This document shows, in pieces, positions 19,232 through 29,232 of a stretch of DNA of 64,000 nt. The stretch lies in the NCBI RefSeq assembly GCF_023544715.1, contig NZ_JAMJEZ010000006.1, positions 1 through 64,000 on the forward strand. Direction: 5' to 3'. The notes below the pieces were generated by a model. The model saw only the letters and a program-made list of their open reading frames with translations. It searched no databases and was not told the origin of the DNA. Made by a program: the position numbers and the translations under genes. The first letter of the stretch is position 1. Each line of letters opens with the position of its first letter. This stretch comes from Pseudomonas eutrophicaquae (lineage in GTDB: Bacteria; Pseudomonadota; Gammaproteobacteria; Pseudomonadales; Pseudomonadaceae).

Positions 19232-20299
19232 GTGAGTAGTTCCAAGATCAGGGTGCTGTGTGTCGATGATTCGGCACTGATTCGCGACCTGCTGAGCGAG
19301 ATCATCAATGCCCAGCCCGACATGGAGGTGGTGGCGGTTGCCCCCGATCCTCTGGTGGCGCGCGACCTGATCAAGCAGTACAACCCCGATGTGCTGACCC
19401 TTGATGTGGAAATGCCGCGCATGGATGGCCTCGACTTTCTCGAGCGCCTGATGCGCCTGCGTCCGATGCCGGTGCTGATGGTGTCCTCGCTGACCCAGGC
19501 GGGGTCCGAGGTGACCCTGCGGGCACTGGAGCTCGGTGCCGTGGACTTCATCGCCAAACCCTCGGTGGGCATTCGTGGCGGCATGCTCGAATACAGCGAC
19601 CTGATCGCCGACAAGATTCGTGGCGCGGCGCGTGCGCGCCCGCGTGTCGCGGTGCCGCGCACGGCCAGCACGCCGCGCCCGGCCACCTTGCGCGCACCGA
19701 TGATTTCCAGTGAGAAGCTGGTGATCATCGGCTCCTCGACCGGCGGCACCGAAGCGCTGCGCGTGCTGCTCGAGCCGTTGCCGGCCAACAGCCCCGCCAT
19801 CCTGATTGCCCAGCACATGCCCGGCGGCTTCACCCGCTCGTTTGCCGAGCGGCTGGACCGGCTGTGCAACATCGCGGTGAAGGAAGCCGAAGATGGCGAG
19901 CGCATCCTGCCCGGCCATGCCTACATTGCGCCGGGCACCGCGCACCTCAAGCTGGCGCGCAGCGGGGCCAACTACATCGCTCGCCTTGATGATGGTCCGC
20001 CGGTCAATCGTCATCGCCCCTCGGTGGATGTGCTGTTCCACTCGGCCGCCGAGTGTGCTGGCCGTAACGCGTTGGGGGTGCTGCTGACCGGCATGGGCAA
20101 GGACGGTGCGCGTGGCCTTTTGGAGATGCGCGAGGCCGGTGCTCACACCTTTGCTCAGGATGAGGCCAGCTGCGTGGTGTTCGGTATGCCGCGCGAGGCC
20201 ATTGCCCTGGGGGCGGCCTGCGAGGTGGTACCGCTTGATCAGATGGCCGAGCGTATCCTGCGCCAGGTCGCCGCCTCCGGACGCGCTCAGCGCGTCTGA
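19232..20299 (+). CDS. cheB: Chemotaxis response regulator and methylesterase CheB
   Basis: A 355-residue protein: receiver domain (about 5-125) with phosphoacceptor Asp58 ([12 protein letters not shown]), then a methylesterase domain with the catalytic serine region [10 protein letters not shown] near 167-176, the His in LIAQHMPGG and the Asp in GMGKDGARG. It demethylates and deamidates receptors when phosphorylated by CheA. GTG at 19232 has AGGAG about 8 bases upstream. It sits between cheR and a third receptor. Confidence 0.97.
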   Translation: MSSSKIRVLCVDDSALIRDLLSEIINAQPDMEVVAVAPDPLVARDLIKQYNPDVLTLDVEMPRMDGLDFLERLMRLRPMPVLMVSSLTQAGSEVTLRALELGAVDFIAKPSVGIRGGMLEYSDLIADKIRGAARARPRVAVPRTASTPRPATLRAPMISSEKLVIIGSSTGGTEALRVLLEPLPANSPAILIAQHMPGGFTRSFAERLDRLCNIAVKEAEDGERILPGHAYIAPGTAHLKLARSGANYIARLDDGPPVNRHRPSVDVLFHSAAECAGRNALGVLLTGMGKDGARGLLEMREAGAHTFAQDEASCVVFGMPREAIALGAACEVVPLDQMAERILRQVAASGRAQRV

Positions 20300-20324
20300 T
20301 TTTTCAGTCTTTCAGGAGTCAACC

Positions 20325-22022
20325 GTGCACGCTCTGCTCAGTCGGATCAGCGTCAAGAACCTCATCAATGCCGTGCTGGCAGCTTTCATGCTGCTGCTGT
20401 TGCTGCTGGCAGGACTCGGTTACGTCAACGGTCGCCAGGGGCTGGCCATGCTGCACGAACTGGATCGCGTGGCTGTGGTGCAGGTCGATCAGGTCTCGCG
20501 GGCCAACCTGCATTATCTGCGGGGTGTGGAGCAGCTGAGCCGTCTGGCCAGTGGCCTGCGCACCACGCAGGACATCAGCGTGGACGAGCGCCGGGCACTG
20601 TTCGAGTCGGTCCGCGCCGATTATCAGCAGGCGAGTACCTTCCTGGCCGACTATGCCGCAGGCAAGGCGGCGGGTGAGGAGTCGGCGCTAGTCGAGGGCG
20701 TGGTGCAGGGCATGCAGCCCCTGCTGGCCAGCCTCGAGCGTCAGCTGGCGGCCATGGAGCGTGAGGATTATGCGAACTATCACGCGCTGCGCTTTGCCGA
20801 TCGTGCCCCGCTGGCAACGCTGCAGCAGGCGCTGGAGGCTTACCTGGCCTACACCGATCGCCTCGATGAGCAGCTGGTCAGCGCCTATGACCAGCAATAC
20901 AACCGCTCCATGCTGCTGGGCGCGGTGCTGCTCGGCATTGCGCTGGTGATCCTGCTGGTGATGCGCAGTGCGCTGACGCTGGTGCTGATCCGCCCGCTGC
21001 AGACGGCGGTGGGCAACCTGCAGCAGCTGGCCAAGGCCGATCTGGCGCAGCCGATCAGCAGTGCCCTGCAGAACGAGGTGGGCCAGCTGTTCCAGGCCAT
21101 GCGCGAGATGCAGGACAACCTTGGGCGCATCGTCGGGACCGTGCGTGAAAGCAGCTACCTGATCCTCGATGGCGCAGAGGGCATTGCCCATGGCAACGCC
21201 GATCTGTCCTCGCGTACCGACCAGCAGGCCGCCTCCCTGCAGGAAACCGCAGCGAGCATGGAGCAGCTGACCTCCACGGTGCGCCAGAACGCCGACAACG
21301 CTCGCCAGGCCAGTGCGCTGGCCAACGACGCCTCGACCACCGCCGATCATGGCCGTGACGTGGTGCGTCAGGTGGTGGAAACCATGGTCGGCATCACCGA
21401 CAGTTCCCAGCGTATTGCCAGCATCATCAACGTGATCGACTCGATCGCCTTCCAGACCAACATCCTTGCCCTCAACGCCTCGGTCGAGGCGGCGCGCGCC
21501 GGTGAGCAGGGCCGCGGCTTTGCGGTGGTGGCCGGCGAGGTGCGCAACCTTGCCAGCCGCAGTGCCGATGCCGCCCGTGAGATCAAGGCGCTGATTGAGG
21601 ACTCCGGGCGCCGGGTCGAGGACGGCTCGCAGTTGGTCGAGCAGGCCGGACGCACCATGGCCGATGTGGTCAGTGCGGTACGCCGGGTGACGGACATCAT
21701 CGACGAGATTTCCGCCGCCTCCCAGGAGCAGAGCGACGGCATTGCCCAGGTCAACGTGGCCGTGGCGCAGATGGATCGGGTCACCCAGCAGAATGCCGGG
21801 CTGGTGCAGGAGGCAACAGTGGCGTCGTCGACGCTGGCCGAGCAGGCCCAGCGCCTCGAGCAGGCGGTGGCTGCCTTCCGCATTGCCGGTGAGCAGCGCC
21901 ATACTGGGAGTGACAAGCGCAGCCGCGTCCAGCCGGCCCGTGCGCCGGGCGGCAGCGCCCCGGCACGCCGCGAGCCCGCCCAGCCGGCCGCGCAGGCCAG
22001 CGATGACTGGCAGGAATTTTGA
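20325..22022 (+). CDS. Methyl-accepting chemotaxis protein with a four-helix-type sensor domain
   Basis: A 565-residue receptor from GTG 20325 ([12 protein letters not shown]), with CAGGAG 6 bases upstream. Membrane helices lie at about 14-36 and 193-215. The ~155-residue periplasmic part is helical and charged, like 4HB/TarH sensor domains; its ligand is unknown. HAMP follows, then methylation helices and the hairpin tip [20 protein letters not shown]. The C-terminus ends DWQEF, another xWxxF tether. Receptor methylation sites appear as paired Gln/Glu around [17 protein letters not shown]. Confidence 0.94.
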   Translation: MHALLSRISVKNLINAVLAAFMLLLLLLAGLGYVNGRQGLAMLHELDRVAVVQVDQVSRANLHYLRGVEQLSRLASGLRTTQDISVDERRALFESVRADYQQASTFLADYAAGKAAGEESALVEGVVQGMQPLLASLERQLAAMEREDYANYHALRFADRAPLATLQQALEAYLAYTDRLDEQLVSAYDQQYNRSMLLGAVLLGIALVILLVMRSALTLVLIRPLQTAVGNLQQLAKADLAQPISSALQNEVGQLFQAMREMQDNLGRIVGTVRESSYLILDGAEGIAHGNADLSSRTDQQAASLQETAASMEQLTSTVRQNADNARQASALANDASTTADHGRDVVRQVVETMVGITDSSQRIASIINVIDSIAFQTNILALNASVEAARAGEQGRGFAVVAGEVRNLASRSADAAREIKALIEDSGRRVEDGSQLVEQAGRTMADVVSAVRRVTDIIDEISAASQEQSDGIAQVNVAVAQMDRVTQQNAGLVQEATVASSTLAEQAQRLEQAVAAFRIAGEQRHTGSDKRSRVQPARAPGGSAPARREPAQPAAQASDDWQEF

Positions 22023-22091
22023 GCCGGTGCAGGCACCGCCGGTCCTGCACCCATTTACATGCCGTATGCCGTGAGATAACGAGGAAACAAG

Positions 22092-22481
22092 ATGACCGAC
22101 AAGAACATGAGCATCCTGGTGGTGGACGACTTCCCGACCATGCGCCGGATCGTGCGCGGCCTGCTCAAGGAGCTGGGCTTCAATAACGTCGAGGAGGCCG
22201 AGGACGGTCAGGATGCGCTCAACAAGCTGCGCAGCGGCAAGTTCGAGTTCGTGGTGTCGGACTGGAACATGCCCAATCTCGATGGTCTGGACATGCTCAA
22301 GGCGATTCGTGCCGACGCCGCCTTGCAGCATCTGCCGGTGCTGATGGTCACTGCCGAGGCCAAGAAGGAAAACATCATTGCTGCCGCCCAGGCCGGTGCC
22401 AACGGCTATGTGGTCAAGCCCTTCACCGCAGCGACCCTCGAAGAGAAGCTGAACAAGATCTTCGAGAAACTGGGCAAATAA
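22092..22481 (+). CDS. cheY: Chemotaxis response regulator CheY
   Basis: 129-residue single-domain receiver that binds FliM and changes motor direction. It has acidic pocket residues in [13 protein letters not shown], phosphoacceptor Asp57 in VVSDWNMPN, and the Thr/Lys signature in [11 protein letters not shown] and [15 protein letters not shown]. The sequence is very close to E. coli CheY as I remember it ([25 protein letters not shown]), more than to Pseudomonas CheY. A GAGGAAA ribosome site precedes it. Confidence 0.98.
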   Translation: MTDKNMSILVVDDFPTMRRIVRGLLKELGFNNVEEAEDGQDALNKLRSGKFEFVVSDWNMPNLDGLDMLKAIRADAALQHLPVLMVTAEAKKENIIAAAQAGANGYVVKPFTAATLEEKLNKIFEKLGK

Positions 22482-22504
22482 GAGCCGATTGAGGAGGCAG
22501 ACGC

Positions 22505-23191
22505 ATGAGCGACAAGATGCCAAACGAGGATAACGACTGGGGCCCGGCTTCCCCGGACGAGCTGATCCAGCGTATCGGTCATGTAACCCGCATGCTGCGC
22601 GAAAGCATGCGCGAGCTCGGTCTGGACCGCGAGATCGAGAAGGCCGCCCAGGCCATTCCCGACGCCCGCGATCGCCTGACCTATGTGGCCGCGATGACCG
22701 AGCAGGCCGCCGAGCGGGCGCTCAATGCCGTCGATCGTGCCCAGCCGATCCAGGATGAGCTGGCCAAGGGCGCTGAGGAGCTTGATCGCCGCTGGCAGGA
22801 ATGGTTCAGCAAGCCGCTGGATCTGGAAGATGCCCGCGCGCTGGTCCAGGAAACCCGTGCCTACCTGCACGAGGTGCCGCGCCGCACCCAGGCTACCCAG
22901 AGCGAGCTTTTGGAAATCCTCATGGCGCAGGACTTCCAGGATCTCACCGGGCAGGTCATCAAGAAGATGAACGAGGTGATCCGCGAGATCGAGCACCAGC
23001 TGGTGCAGGTGCTGATCGACAGCGTGCCGGAAGGCGCCGAACAGGCCGCCCTCAAGCGCCTGGCCGAGGCGGAGTGGGAAGAAGAGAAGCCCGCCAGCCT
23101 GCTCAACGGGCCGCAGATCAAGCCGACTGAGGGGGATGCGGTGGCCAACCAGGATCAGGTCGATGACCTCCTGGAACAGCTGGGATTCTGA
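22505..23191 (+). CDS. cheZ: CheY-P phosphatase CheZ
   Basis: 228-residue, mostly helical protein that speeds CheY-P dephosphorylation. The long helical hairpin contains the catalytic region QDFQDLTGQVIKKMNEVI (about residues 142-159), with the active-site Gln in it. The extreme C-terminus, QDQVDDLLEQLGF, is the CheY-binding helix and nearly matches that of E. coli. It lies 23 bases after cheY and ends the chemotaxis block before flhB. Confidence 0.97.
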   Translation: MSDKMPNEDNDWGPASPDELIQRIGHVTRMLRESMRELGLDREIEKAAQAIPDARDRLTYVAAMTEQAAERALNAVDRAQPIQDELAKGAEELDRRWQEWFSKPLDLEDARALVQETRAYLHEVPRRTQATQSELLEILMAQDFQDLTGQVIKKMNEVIREIEHQLVQVLIDSVPEGAEQAALKRLAEAEWEEEKPASLLNGPQIKPTEGDAVANQDQVDDLLEQLGF

Positions 23192-23220
23192 TCAACCCAC
23201 TCGCCGGAACGTGCGACAAT

Positions 23221-23240
23221 CGCCGCCTGCGCAGGCGGCG
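23221..23240 (+). terminator. Perfect 20-base palindrome after cheZ
   Basis: CGCCGCCTGC joined to GCAGGCGGCG; as a hairpin about 8 bp of very GC-rich stem with a TGCA-type loop, 29 bases after the cheZ stop. It could be a terminator or attenuator between chemotaxis and export-gate genes. No T-run follows, so a Rho-independent role is uncertain. Confidence 0.45.
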
Positions 23241-23327
23241 TCCTGACCGGGAGTCGGTCGCCGCCCAGGGTGGGTGCCCCGGCGTCCCTGCCCCGCAGCG
23301 TGACCCTCACCGACCTTGCAGAGCGCC

Positions 23328-24500
23328 ATGGCCGACGACAGCAGCGATCAGGACAAGACAGAACCCGCAACGCCCCGACGCATCGAGAAAGCGCGTGAAG
23401 AAGGCCAGGTTCCCCGCTCGCGGGAGCTGACCACCTTCCTGATGCTGCTGGCGGGTGTGGCGGGGCTCTGGGGCATGGGTGGGCTGCTCTACAGTCAGCT
23501 GGGCACGGTGATGGAGCAGGCCATGCTGTTCCAGCGCCAGCAGGCCTTCGATGCCGCCAGCATGCTGGCGCATTTCTGGATTCTCGGCGAGCGCACGCTG
23601 TTTGCGCTGCTGCCGCTGTTTCTGCTGATGACCGTGGCGGCGCTGGTGGCCCCTTCGCTGCTGGGCGGGCTGCTGATTTCGACCAAATCCCTGCAGCCGC
23701 AGCTGTCCAAGCTCAACCCGATCAAGGGACTGGCGCGGATTTTCTCCAGTCAAGCCCTGGCCGAGCTGGGCAAGGCGATTGCCAAGAGCCTCTTGGTCGG
23801 CTCGGTTGCGGTGTTCTTTCTCAAGGCGCACGTCGGCGAGCTGATGAGCCTCTCGCAGATGCCGGTGCAGCAGGCGCTGGCGTCCGCGCTGCGTTTGGCG
23901 GCCATGGCCTGCGGGCTGATGGTGCTGACCCTGATCGTGGTGGTGGCCATTGATGTGCCCTACCAGCTGTGGAGCCATGCCAAGAAGCTGCGCATGAGCA
24001 AGGAAGAGATCCGCAAGGAGTACAAGGAGTCCGAGGGCGATCCGCACATCAAGGGCCGGATCCGCGCCCAGCAGCAGGCGATGGCCCGCTCGCGGATGAT
24101 GAGCAAGGTGCCCAGCGCCGATGTGATCGTCACCAACCCGACCCGCTACGCGGTGGCGCTGGCCTACCGCGAAGGGCAGATGGAAGCGCCGCAGGTGATC
24201 GCCAAGGGCGTCGATCTGGTCGCGGCGCGGATCCGCGAGCTGGGCGAGGAGCACCAGATTCCGTTGCTGGAAGCGCCGCCGCTGGCGCGTGCGCTCTATT
24301 ACCATGTCGACCTTGACCGGGAAATCCCGGCTGAACTTTACACGGCCGTCGCCGAAGTGCTGGCCTGGGCCTACCGCCTGCGGCGTGTCGAAGCCGAAGG
24401 CGGCGAGCAGCCCCCCGCGCCCCGTGATCTGCCCGTGCCCGATGGCATGGATCAGCGTTCGCAGCGTGGTCCGTTATCTGAGGATGCGCAGGATCGATGA
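23328..24500 (+). CDS. flhB: Flagellar export gate / specificity-switch protein FlhB with NPTR motif
   Basis: 390-residue export-gate protein that self-cleaves to change substrate class. ATG 23328 opens the normal FlhB start (MADDSSDQDKTEPATPRRIE). Four membrane segments lie between about 35 and 215. The cytoplasmic domain carries the autocleavage site as N270-P271-T272-R273 (VTNPTRYAVALAY); the family motif is NPTH, so the final His is Arg. The Asn-Pro scissile pair is kept. The C-tail is Pro/Gly-rich beyond residue 350. The stop overlaps the flhA start (ATGA). Confidence 0.96.
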   Translation: MADDSSDQDKTEPATPRRIEKAREEGQVPRSRELTTFLMLLAGVAGLWGMGGLLYSQLGTVMEQAMLFQRQQAFDAASMLAHFWILGERTLFALLPLFLLMTVAALVAPSLLGGLLISTKSLQPQLSKLNPIKGLARIFSSQALAELGKAIAKSLLVGSVAVFFLKAHVGELMSLSQMPVQQALASALRLAAMACGLMVLTLIVVVAIDVPYQLWSHAKKLRMSKEEIRKEYKESEGDPHIKGRIRAQQQAMARSRMMSKVPSADVIVTNPTRYAVALAYREGQMEAPQVIAKGVDLVAARIRELGEEHQIPLLEAPPLARALYYHVDLDREIPAELYTAVAEVLAWAYRLRRVEAEGGEQPPAPRDLPVPDGMDQRSQRGPLSEDAQDR

Positions 24501-26572
24501 AAGCGTTGAACACTCTGCTGGGCCGCCAGCGCTGGCTGGCCGATGCCAACATGCGCGTGCTGGCCGGGCCCATTCTCATCATCCTGATTCTGGCGATGAT
24601 GGTTTTACCCCTGCCGCCGTTCCTGCTCGATTTGCTGTTCACCTTCAATATCGCCCTGGCGATCATGGTGCTGCTGGTCAGCATGTTCACCCAGAAACCG
24701 CTGGATTTTGCCGCCTTCCCGGCGGTGCTGCTGTTCACCACCTTGCTGCGGCTGTCGCTGAACGTCGCCTCGACCCGGGTGGTGCTGCTGGAGGGCCACC
24801 AGGGCGGTGATGCGGCGGGCAAGGTGATCGAGGCCTTTGGCCAGTTTCTGGTCGGCGGCAACTTTGCGGTCGGTCTGGCGGTGTTCCTGATTCTGGTGAT
24901 CATCAACTTCATGGTGATCACCAAGGGTGCCGGGCGGATTGCCGAGGTCGGTGCGCGCTTCACCCTCGATGCGATGCCCGGCAAGCAGATGGCCATCGAT
25001 GCCGACCTTAACGCCGGCCTGATCGGTGAAGAGGACGCCCGCGCCCGGCGCAAGGAGATCTCCCAGGAAGCCGACTTCTACGGCTCGATGGACGGTGCCA
25101 GCAAGTTCGTGCGCGGCGATGCGGTGGCCGGCCTGGTGATCATGGCGGTGAACATTATCGGCGGCCTGCTGATCGGCATGCTGCAGCACGACATGGGCTT
25201 TGGCCAGGCGGCGCAGAGCTATGTGCTGCTGACCATCGGTGATGGTCTGGTGGCGCAAATTCCCGCGCTGATGATTTCGGTCGCCGCCGGTGTGGTGGTG
25301 TCGCGGGTCAACACCGAAGAAGACGTGGGCCAGCAGATGCTCGGCCAGCTGTTCAACAGCCCGCGGGTGATGTTCCTCGCCGCCGGCCTGATCGGTCTGC
25401 TGGGGCTGATTCCCGGCATGCCCAACGTGGTATTCCTGCTGTTCACCGTGCTGCTGGGCGCGCTGGGCTGGCACCTGATGAAGCGCGGCGAGCAGCAGCA
25501 GATCGAGCGGGTCGAGCGGGCGCCGCCGCCGGCCGCCATGGAAGCGCCCGAGGCCAGCTGGGACGATGTGCAGCTGGTCGACACCCTCGGCATGGAGGTT
25601 GGCCACCGGCTGATCCCGCTGGTGGACAGTCGCCAGCAAGGCGAGCTGCTGGCCCGGATCAAGAGTGTGCGCAAGAAGTTCGCCCAGGAGGTGGGCTTTC
25701 TGCCGCCGGTGGTGCATATCCGCGACAACCTGGAGCTGCCGCCCAATACCTACGTGCTGACCCTCAAGGGGGTGGAAATCGGCCGGGGCGAGCTGTATCC
25801 GGGCAAGTGGCTGGCCATCGATCCCGGTCAGGTCAGCGGCCGTCTGGAAGGGCTGCCGACTCAGGATCCGGCCTTCGGCCTGCCGGCGGTGTGGATCGAG
25901 ACCGCACTGCGCGAGCACGCCCAGGTCTATGGCTACACGGTGGTCGATCCCAGCACGGTGGCGGCGACCCACTTCAACCATCTGCTGCGCCGCAATGCCA
26001 GCGATCTGCTCGGCCGCGGCGAGGTGCAGGCGCTGCTCGACAAGCTGGACAAGCAGCAGGTCGAGGAGCTGGTGCCCAAGGTGCTGGCGCTCAGCAGCCT
26101 GCAGCGTATCCTGCAGTCGCTGCTGGATGAGGATGTGTCGATCCGTGACATGCGCACCATCCTCGACACCCTGGCCGAGCTGGCCCCGCAGCAGAGCGAT
26201 CTGCAGGAGCTGGTGGCGATGGTGCGGGTGGCGCTGGGCCGGGCGATTACCCAGCAATGGTTTGCCGGCCTGCCGGAGCTGCATGTGATTGGCCTTGAGG
26301 TCGGGCTGGAGCAGGTACTGACCCAGGCGGTGGGCGGCAGCGGCGCGCTGGAGCCGGGGCTGGCCAGCACCCTGATGCAGCAGGCGGAAACCGCGCTGGC
26401 GCGTCAGGAGTCCAACGGCGAGCCACCGGTTCTGGTGGTACCGCATAAGCTGCGTCCGCTATTGTCTCGCTTCCTGCGCCGACGCATGCCGCAACTGGTG
26501 GTCATGTCACTGGCCGAAATTCCCGATGACCGCATACTGCGCGTCACGAGCCTGATCGGAGCTTCTAACTGA
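24497..26572 (+). CDS. flhA: Flagellar export gate protein FlhA
   Basis: 691-residue central ring of the export gate. The N-terminal half has about eight membrane helices (ILIILILAMMVLPLPPFLLD onward). The FHIPEP-family loop ARFTLDAMPGKQMAIDADL is near residues 155-173. The cytoplasmic C-terminal half binds chaperones and FliJ. The end (VMSLAEIPDDRILRVTSLIGA) is typical. Translationally coupled to flhB upstream and to flhF downstream (TGATG). Confidence 0.98.
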   Translation: MKALNTLLGRQRWLADANMRVLAGPILIILILAMMVLPLPPFLLDLLFTFNIALAIMVLLVSMFTQKPLDFAAFPAVLLFTTLLRLSLNVASTRVVLLEGHQGGDAAGKVIEAFGQFLVGGNFAVGLAVFLILVIINFMVITKGAGRIAEVGARFTLDAMPGKQMAIDADLNAGLIGEEDARARRKEISQEADFYGSMDGASKFVRGDAVAGLVIMAVNIIGGLLIGMLQHDMGFGQAAQSYVLLTIGDGLVAQIPALMISVAAGVVVSRVNTEEDVGQQMLGQLFNSPRVMFLAAGLIGLLGLIPGMPNVVFLLFTVLLGALGWHLMKRGEQQQIERVERAPPPAAMEAPEASWDDVQLVDTLGMEVGHRLIPLVDSRQQGELLARIKSVRKKFAQEVGFLPPVVHIRDNLELPPNTYVLTLKGVEIGRGELYPGKWLAIDPGQVSGRLEGLPTQDPAFGLPAVWIETALREHAQVYGYTVVDPSTVAATHFNHLLRRNASDLLGRGEVQALLDKLDKQQVEELVPKVLALSSLQRILQSLLDEDVSIRDMRTILDTLAELAPQQSDLQELVAMVRVALGRAITQQWFAGLPELHVIGLEVGLEQVLTQAVGGSGALEPGLASTLMQQAETALARQESNGEPPVLVVPHKLRPLLSRFLRRRMPQLVVMSLAEIPDDRILRVTSLIGASN

Positions 26573-29232
26573 TGAGCGTCAGACGCTTTTTCGGTGCCAA
26601 CAGCCGCGATGTCATGCGCCAGGTGCGAGCTGCCCTGGGCGATGATGCGCTGATCCTGTCCAACCGCAGCACCCCTGAGGGGGTGGAAATCCTCGCCATG
26701 GCCGACGATGCCCATCGTCAGCTGGCCGGTGATCCACCGCCGGCCTCCCCGCCACCACCCGCGGCGGCGCCGGCCCCCTCGGGTGGACTGCCACCGCGCT
26801 TTGGTGCGCGCCCAGGCTTTGAACCGGCGCCGACAGGCCCGGCGCGGCCGTTCGGTGCACCGGCCTCGGCTGAGCCGCCACGCTTTGGCGCAGCCAGTAC
26901 CGGGGAGGGGGCGTCGGCTTTTGCCGACAGCCGCCAGCCGCCTGCGGAGCGGCCGTTCGCGGCCGAGTCGGCACCGGGTGAGGGCGGTTTTGTGCCGGGT
27001 GGCGTCAGCGCCTATCAGCGCGCTGCCAGCATGGCCGCATATGCCGCGCAGACTCCGCCACTGCCGGTCGGCATGCCGCCCAGTGCGGCCCCTGCACCGG
27101 CGGCGCCGATGTCTGCCCCACCGGCACCCCCGGCGCCGGAAGCGCCGGCTCGCCCGGATACCAGTGCTGCGCCGCCACCGCCGAGCGCCGCCTTTGCCGC
27201 CGAAGCCCTGGCCAGCCCCCATGCGCCGGTCGATTTTGCCGCGCTGAGCGAGCGGCTGTTCAGTGAACTGCAGAGCATGCGCGAGCTGCTCAATCGCCAG
27301 GCCAGCAGTGCCGCGACCCGGACCGACTGTGGCGGGCAGCTGTATCAGCGTTTGCTGAGTGCCGGCTTCGGGCCGCTGTTGGCCTCCGAAGTGCTGGCCG
27401 CACTGCCCGGCGAGCTGGCCGATGCCCCCGCCGATGCCCCGCCTGTGCTGGCTTGGCTGGAGCGTCAGCTGGCCGCCCGGCTGCCGGTCCTGGATGACGA
27501 GGCGGCGCTGCTGGATGCCGGCGGGGTGATCGCCCTGGTCGGGCCGACCGGGGTCGGCAAGACCACCACCACCGCCAAGCTGGCGGCGCGTTATGTGATG
27601 CGCCACGGCGGCAGTCAGGTGGCGCTGGTCACCACCGACAGCTTCCGGATCGGTGCCCATGAGCAGCTGCGCATCTATGCGCGCCTGTTGGGCGTCGAGG
27701 TCTATGCGCTGGCCGCCGATGCACCGCTCGATGAGCTGCTGCGCCAGCTGGCCAGCAAGCGGCTGGTGATCATCGACACCGTGGGCATGAGTCAGCGCGA
27801 CCAGCGCCTGCTCACCCAGATCGGCCAGCTGGGTGCCGCGGGGCGGCCGATCCGCCTGATGCTGCTGCTCAACGCCGCCAGCCACGGCGATACCCTTGAA
27901 GAAGTGGTCGATATCTACCAGCGCGCGGCGCTGGCGGCGGGCAGCGTGCTCAGCGACTGCATCGTCAGTAAATGCGATGAGGCAGCGCGGCTCGGCTCGG
28001 TGCTGGACATCCTGATCCGCCACGGCCTGCGCCTGAACTACGTGGCCACCGGCCAGCAGGTGCCGGAAGATTTGCAGCTGGCCGAAGCCCTGCCGCTGAT
28101 GCGTCAGGCGCTGGCGGTCAGTCAGGCTTCGCCCTTCGTGCAGCCGGATCGTGCCCCGGCCAATGCCGCCCAGCGTCTAGAGGCGCTCTCGCGCGGGCTG
28201 CTGGGCCAGGGCCGCGCCCTGGCGACCACGCTGGATACCCTGCGCCGCGAAATCGACGGCTTTGCCCTGCTCGAATCGGCCTGGAGTCTTGGCTCCTTGC
28301 CGCGCAGCCTGCAGGGCGAGCGACTGGCGCAGATGCTCGCCGCCCTGGATGCAGGCAGCCCGCCGACGGCAAGCACGCTGCTCTGGGGCCGCAGTACCGC
28401 GGTCAGTGGGGCCGGCTGGCAGATGCCGCTGCTCGGGCTGGATACACAGGGCGATCTGCAGGTACGCCCCTGGCTGATGCACCAGCTGCCGGCGGGACAA
28501 GAGCGGCGCCTGCAGTGGGCGCTGCAGCAGCTGGGGACGCGGCGTCATCTGCTCAGCGCCCCGCCCGATGCGCCGGCACTGGCCGAACTGCAGGTTCAGC
28601 GTAGTGCCTGGATGGCCCCTGCACGCGCCAGCAGCCGGGTCGAATATCAGGGCATGCGCCACACCCTGGCGCAGCTGCAGGCGCTGGCCAGCGCCCAGCA
28701 CAACAGTGACCTGCGCCACCGGGGCCGGACGTTGCGTCTGCAGCTGGCGCGCCTGCCGGTGCAGATCCGTCCGGCGGGCAGTCGTCAGGGCGCCGCCGCG
28801 CTGACCCTGCAGGCCTGGTTCGGGCGTCTGCATGATGAGGGCGAAGCCCGTCCGGCGGCCATGCGCTACTGGCTGGCCTGGAGCTCGGACGAGAGTGCGG
28901 CCGGGTTGGCCGGTCAGGTCGAGGATCTGCGCCGCCAGCTGGCGCTGGATGACCTGCCCTCGCTGACCCTGCGCGCCTGGCAGGCCCTGGCCGATGCCAA
29001 TCACCCGCTGCAGCAGGAGCTGCGGCTGTTCCTGGCGGCGGGCCTCGCAGCCACCGCCAGCCGCCTTGAGCAGGCCGAGGGCGACTGGGCGATGGATGTG
29101 CGCGCCCAGCTGCTCAACCTCAGCGGCAGCCGCAAGCCGCGCTCGGCGGCCCAGCAGCTGGAAGCGCTGCTGCATCTGTTGACCGCCCGCGATGCCCTGC
29201 AGCGCATGGGCTCCCAGGGAGGGATTGTCTGA
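26572..29232 (+). CDS. flhF: SRP-type GTPase FlhF with a long extra C-terminal region
   Basis: FlhF recruits early flagellar parts to their site. The N-terminus is typical (MSVRRFFGANSRDVMRQVR, LILSNRSTPEGVEILAMAD). Residues ~45-220 are Pro/Ala-rich low complexity. The NG GTPase spans about 235-515, with G1 at 324-332 (GPTGVGKTT), the LVTTDSFRIGAHEQL element, a DTVGMSQRD switch and SKCDEAARLGS. FlhF proteins I know are about 400-520 residues and end after this domain. Here about 365 further residues follow (520-886), Leu/Ala/Gln/Arg-rich and without any domain I recognise. Codon use and GC look like the rest of the gene. The stop overlaps the next start. Confidence 0.93.
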   Translation: MSVRRFFGANSRDVMRQVRAALGDDALILSNRSTPEGVEILAMADDAHRQLAGDPPPASPPPPAAAPAPSGGLPPRFGARPGFEPAPTGPARPFGAPASAEPPRFGAASTGEGASAFADSRQPPAERPFAAESAPGEGGFVPGGVSAYQRAASMAAYAAQTPPLPVGMPPSAAPAPAAPMSAPPAPPAPEAPARPDTSAAPPPPSAAFAAEALASPHAPVDFAALSERLFSELQSMRELLNRQASSAATRTDCGGQLYQRLLSAGFGPLLASEVLAALPGELADAPADAPPVLAWLERQLAARLPVLDDEAALLDAGGVIALVGPTGVGKTTTTAKLAARYVMRHGGSQVALVTTDSFRIGAHEQLRIYARLLGVEVYALAADAPLDELLRQLASKRLVIIDTVGMSQRDQRLLTQIGQLGAAGRPIRLMLLLNAASHGDTLEEVVDIYQRAALAAGSVLSDCIVSKCDEAARLGSVLDILIRHGLRLNYVATGQQVPEDLQLAEALPLMRQALAVSQASPFVQPDRAPANAAQRLEALSRGLLGQGRALATTLDTLRREIDGFALLESAWSLGSLPRSLQGERLAQMLAALDAGSPPTASTLLWGRSTAVSGAGWQMPLLGLDTQGDLQVRPWLMHQLPAGQERRLQWALQQLGTRRHLLSAPPDAPALAELQVQRSAWMAPARASSRVEYQGMRHTLAQLQALASAQHNSDLRHRGRTLRLQLARLPVQIRPAGSRQGAAALTLQAWFGRLHDEGEARPAAMRYWLAWSSDESAAGLAGQVEDLRRQLALDDLPSLTLRAWQALADANHPLQQELRLFLAAGLAATASRLEQAEGDWAMDVRAQLLNLSGSRKPRSAAQQLEALLHLLTARDALQRMGSQGGIV

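Noticed and set aside
18014-20146. 710-codon minus-strand frame opposite cheR and cheB
   Set aside because: Antisense shadow of well-identified genes.
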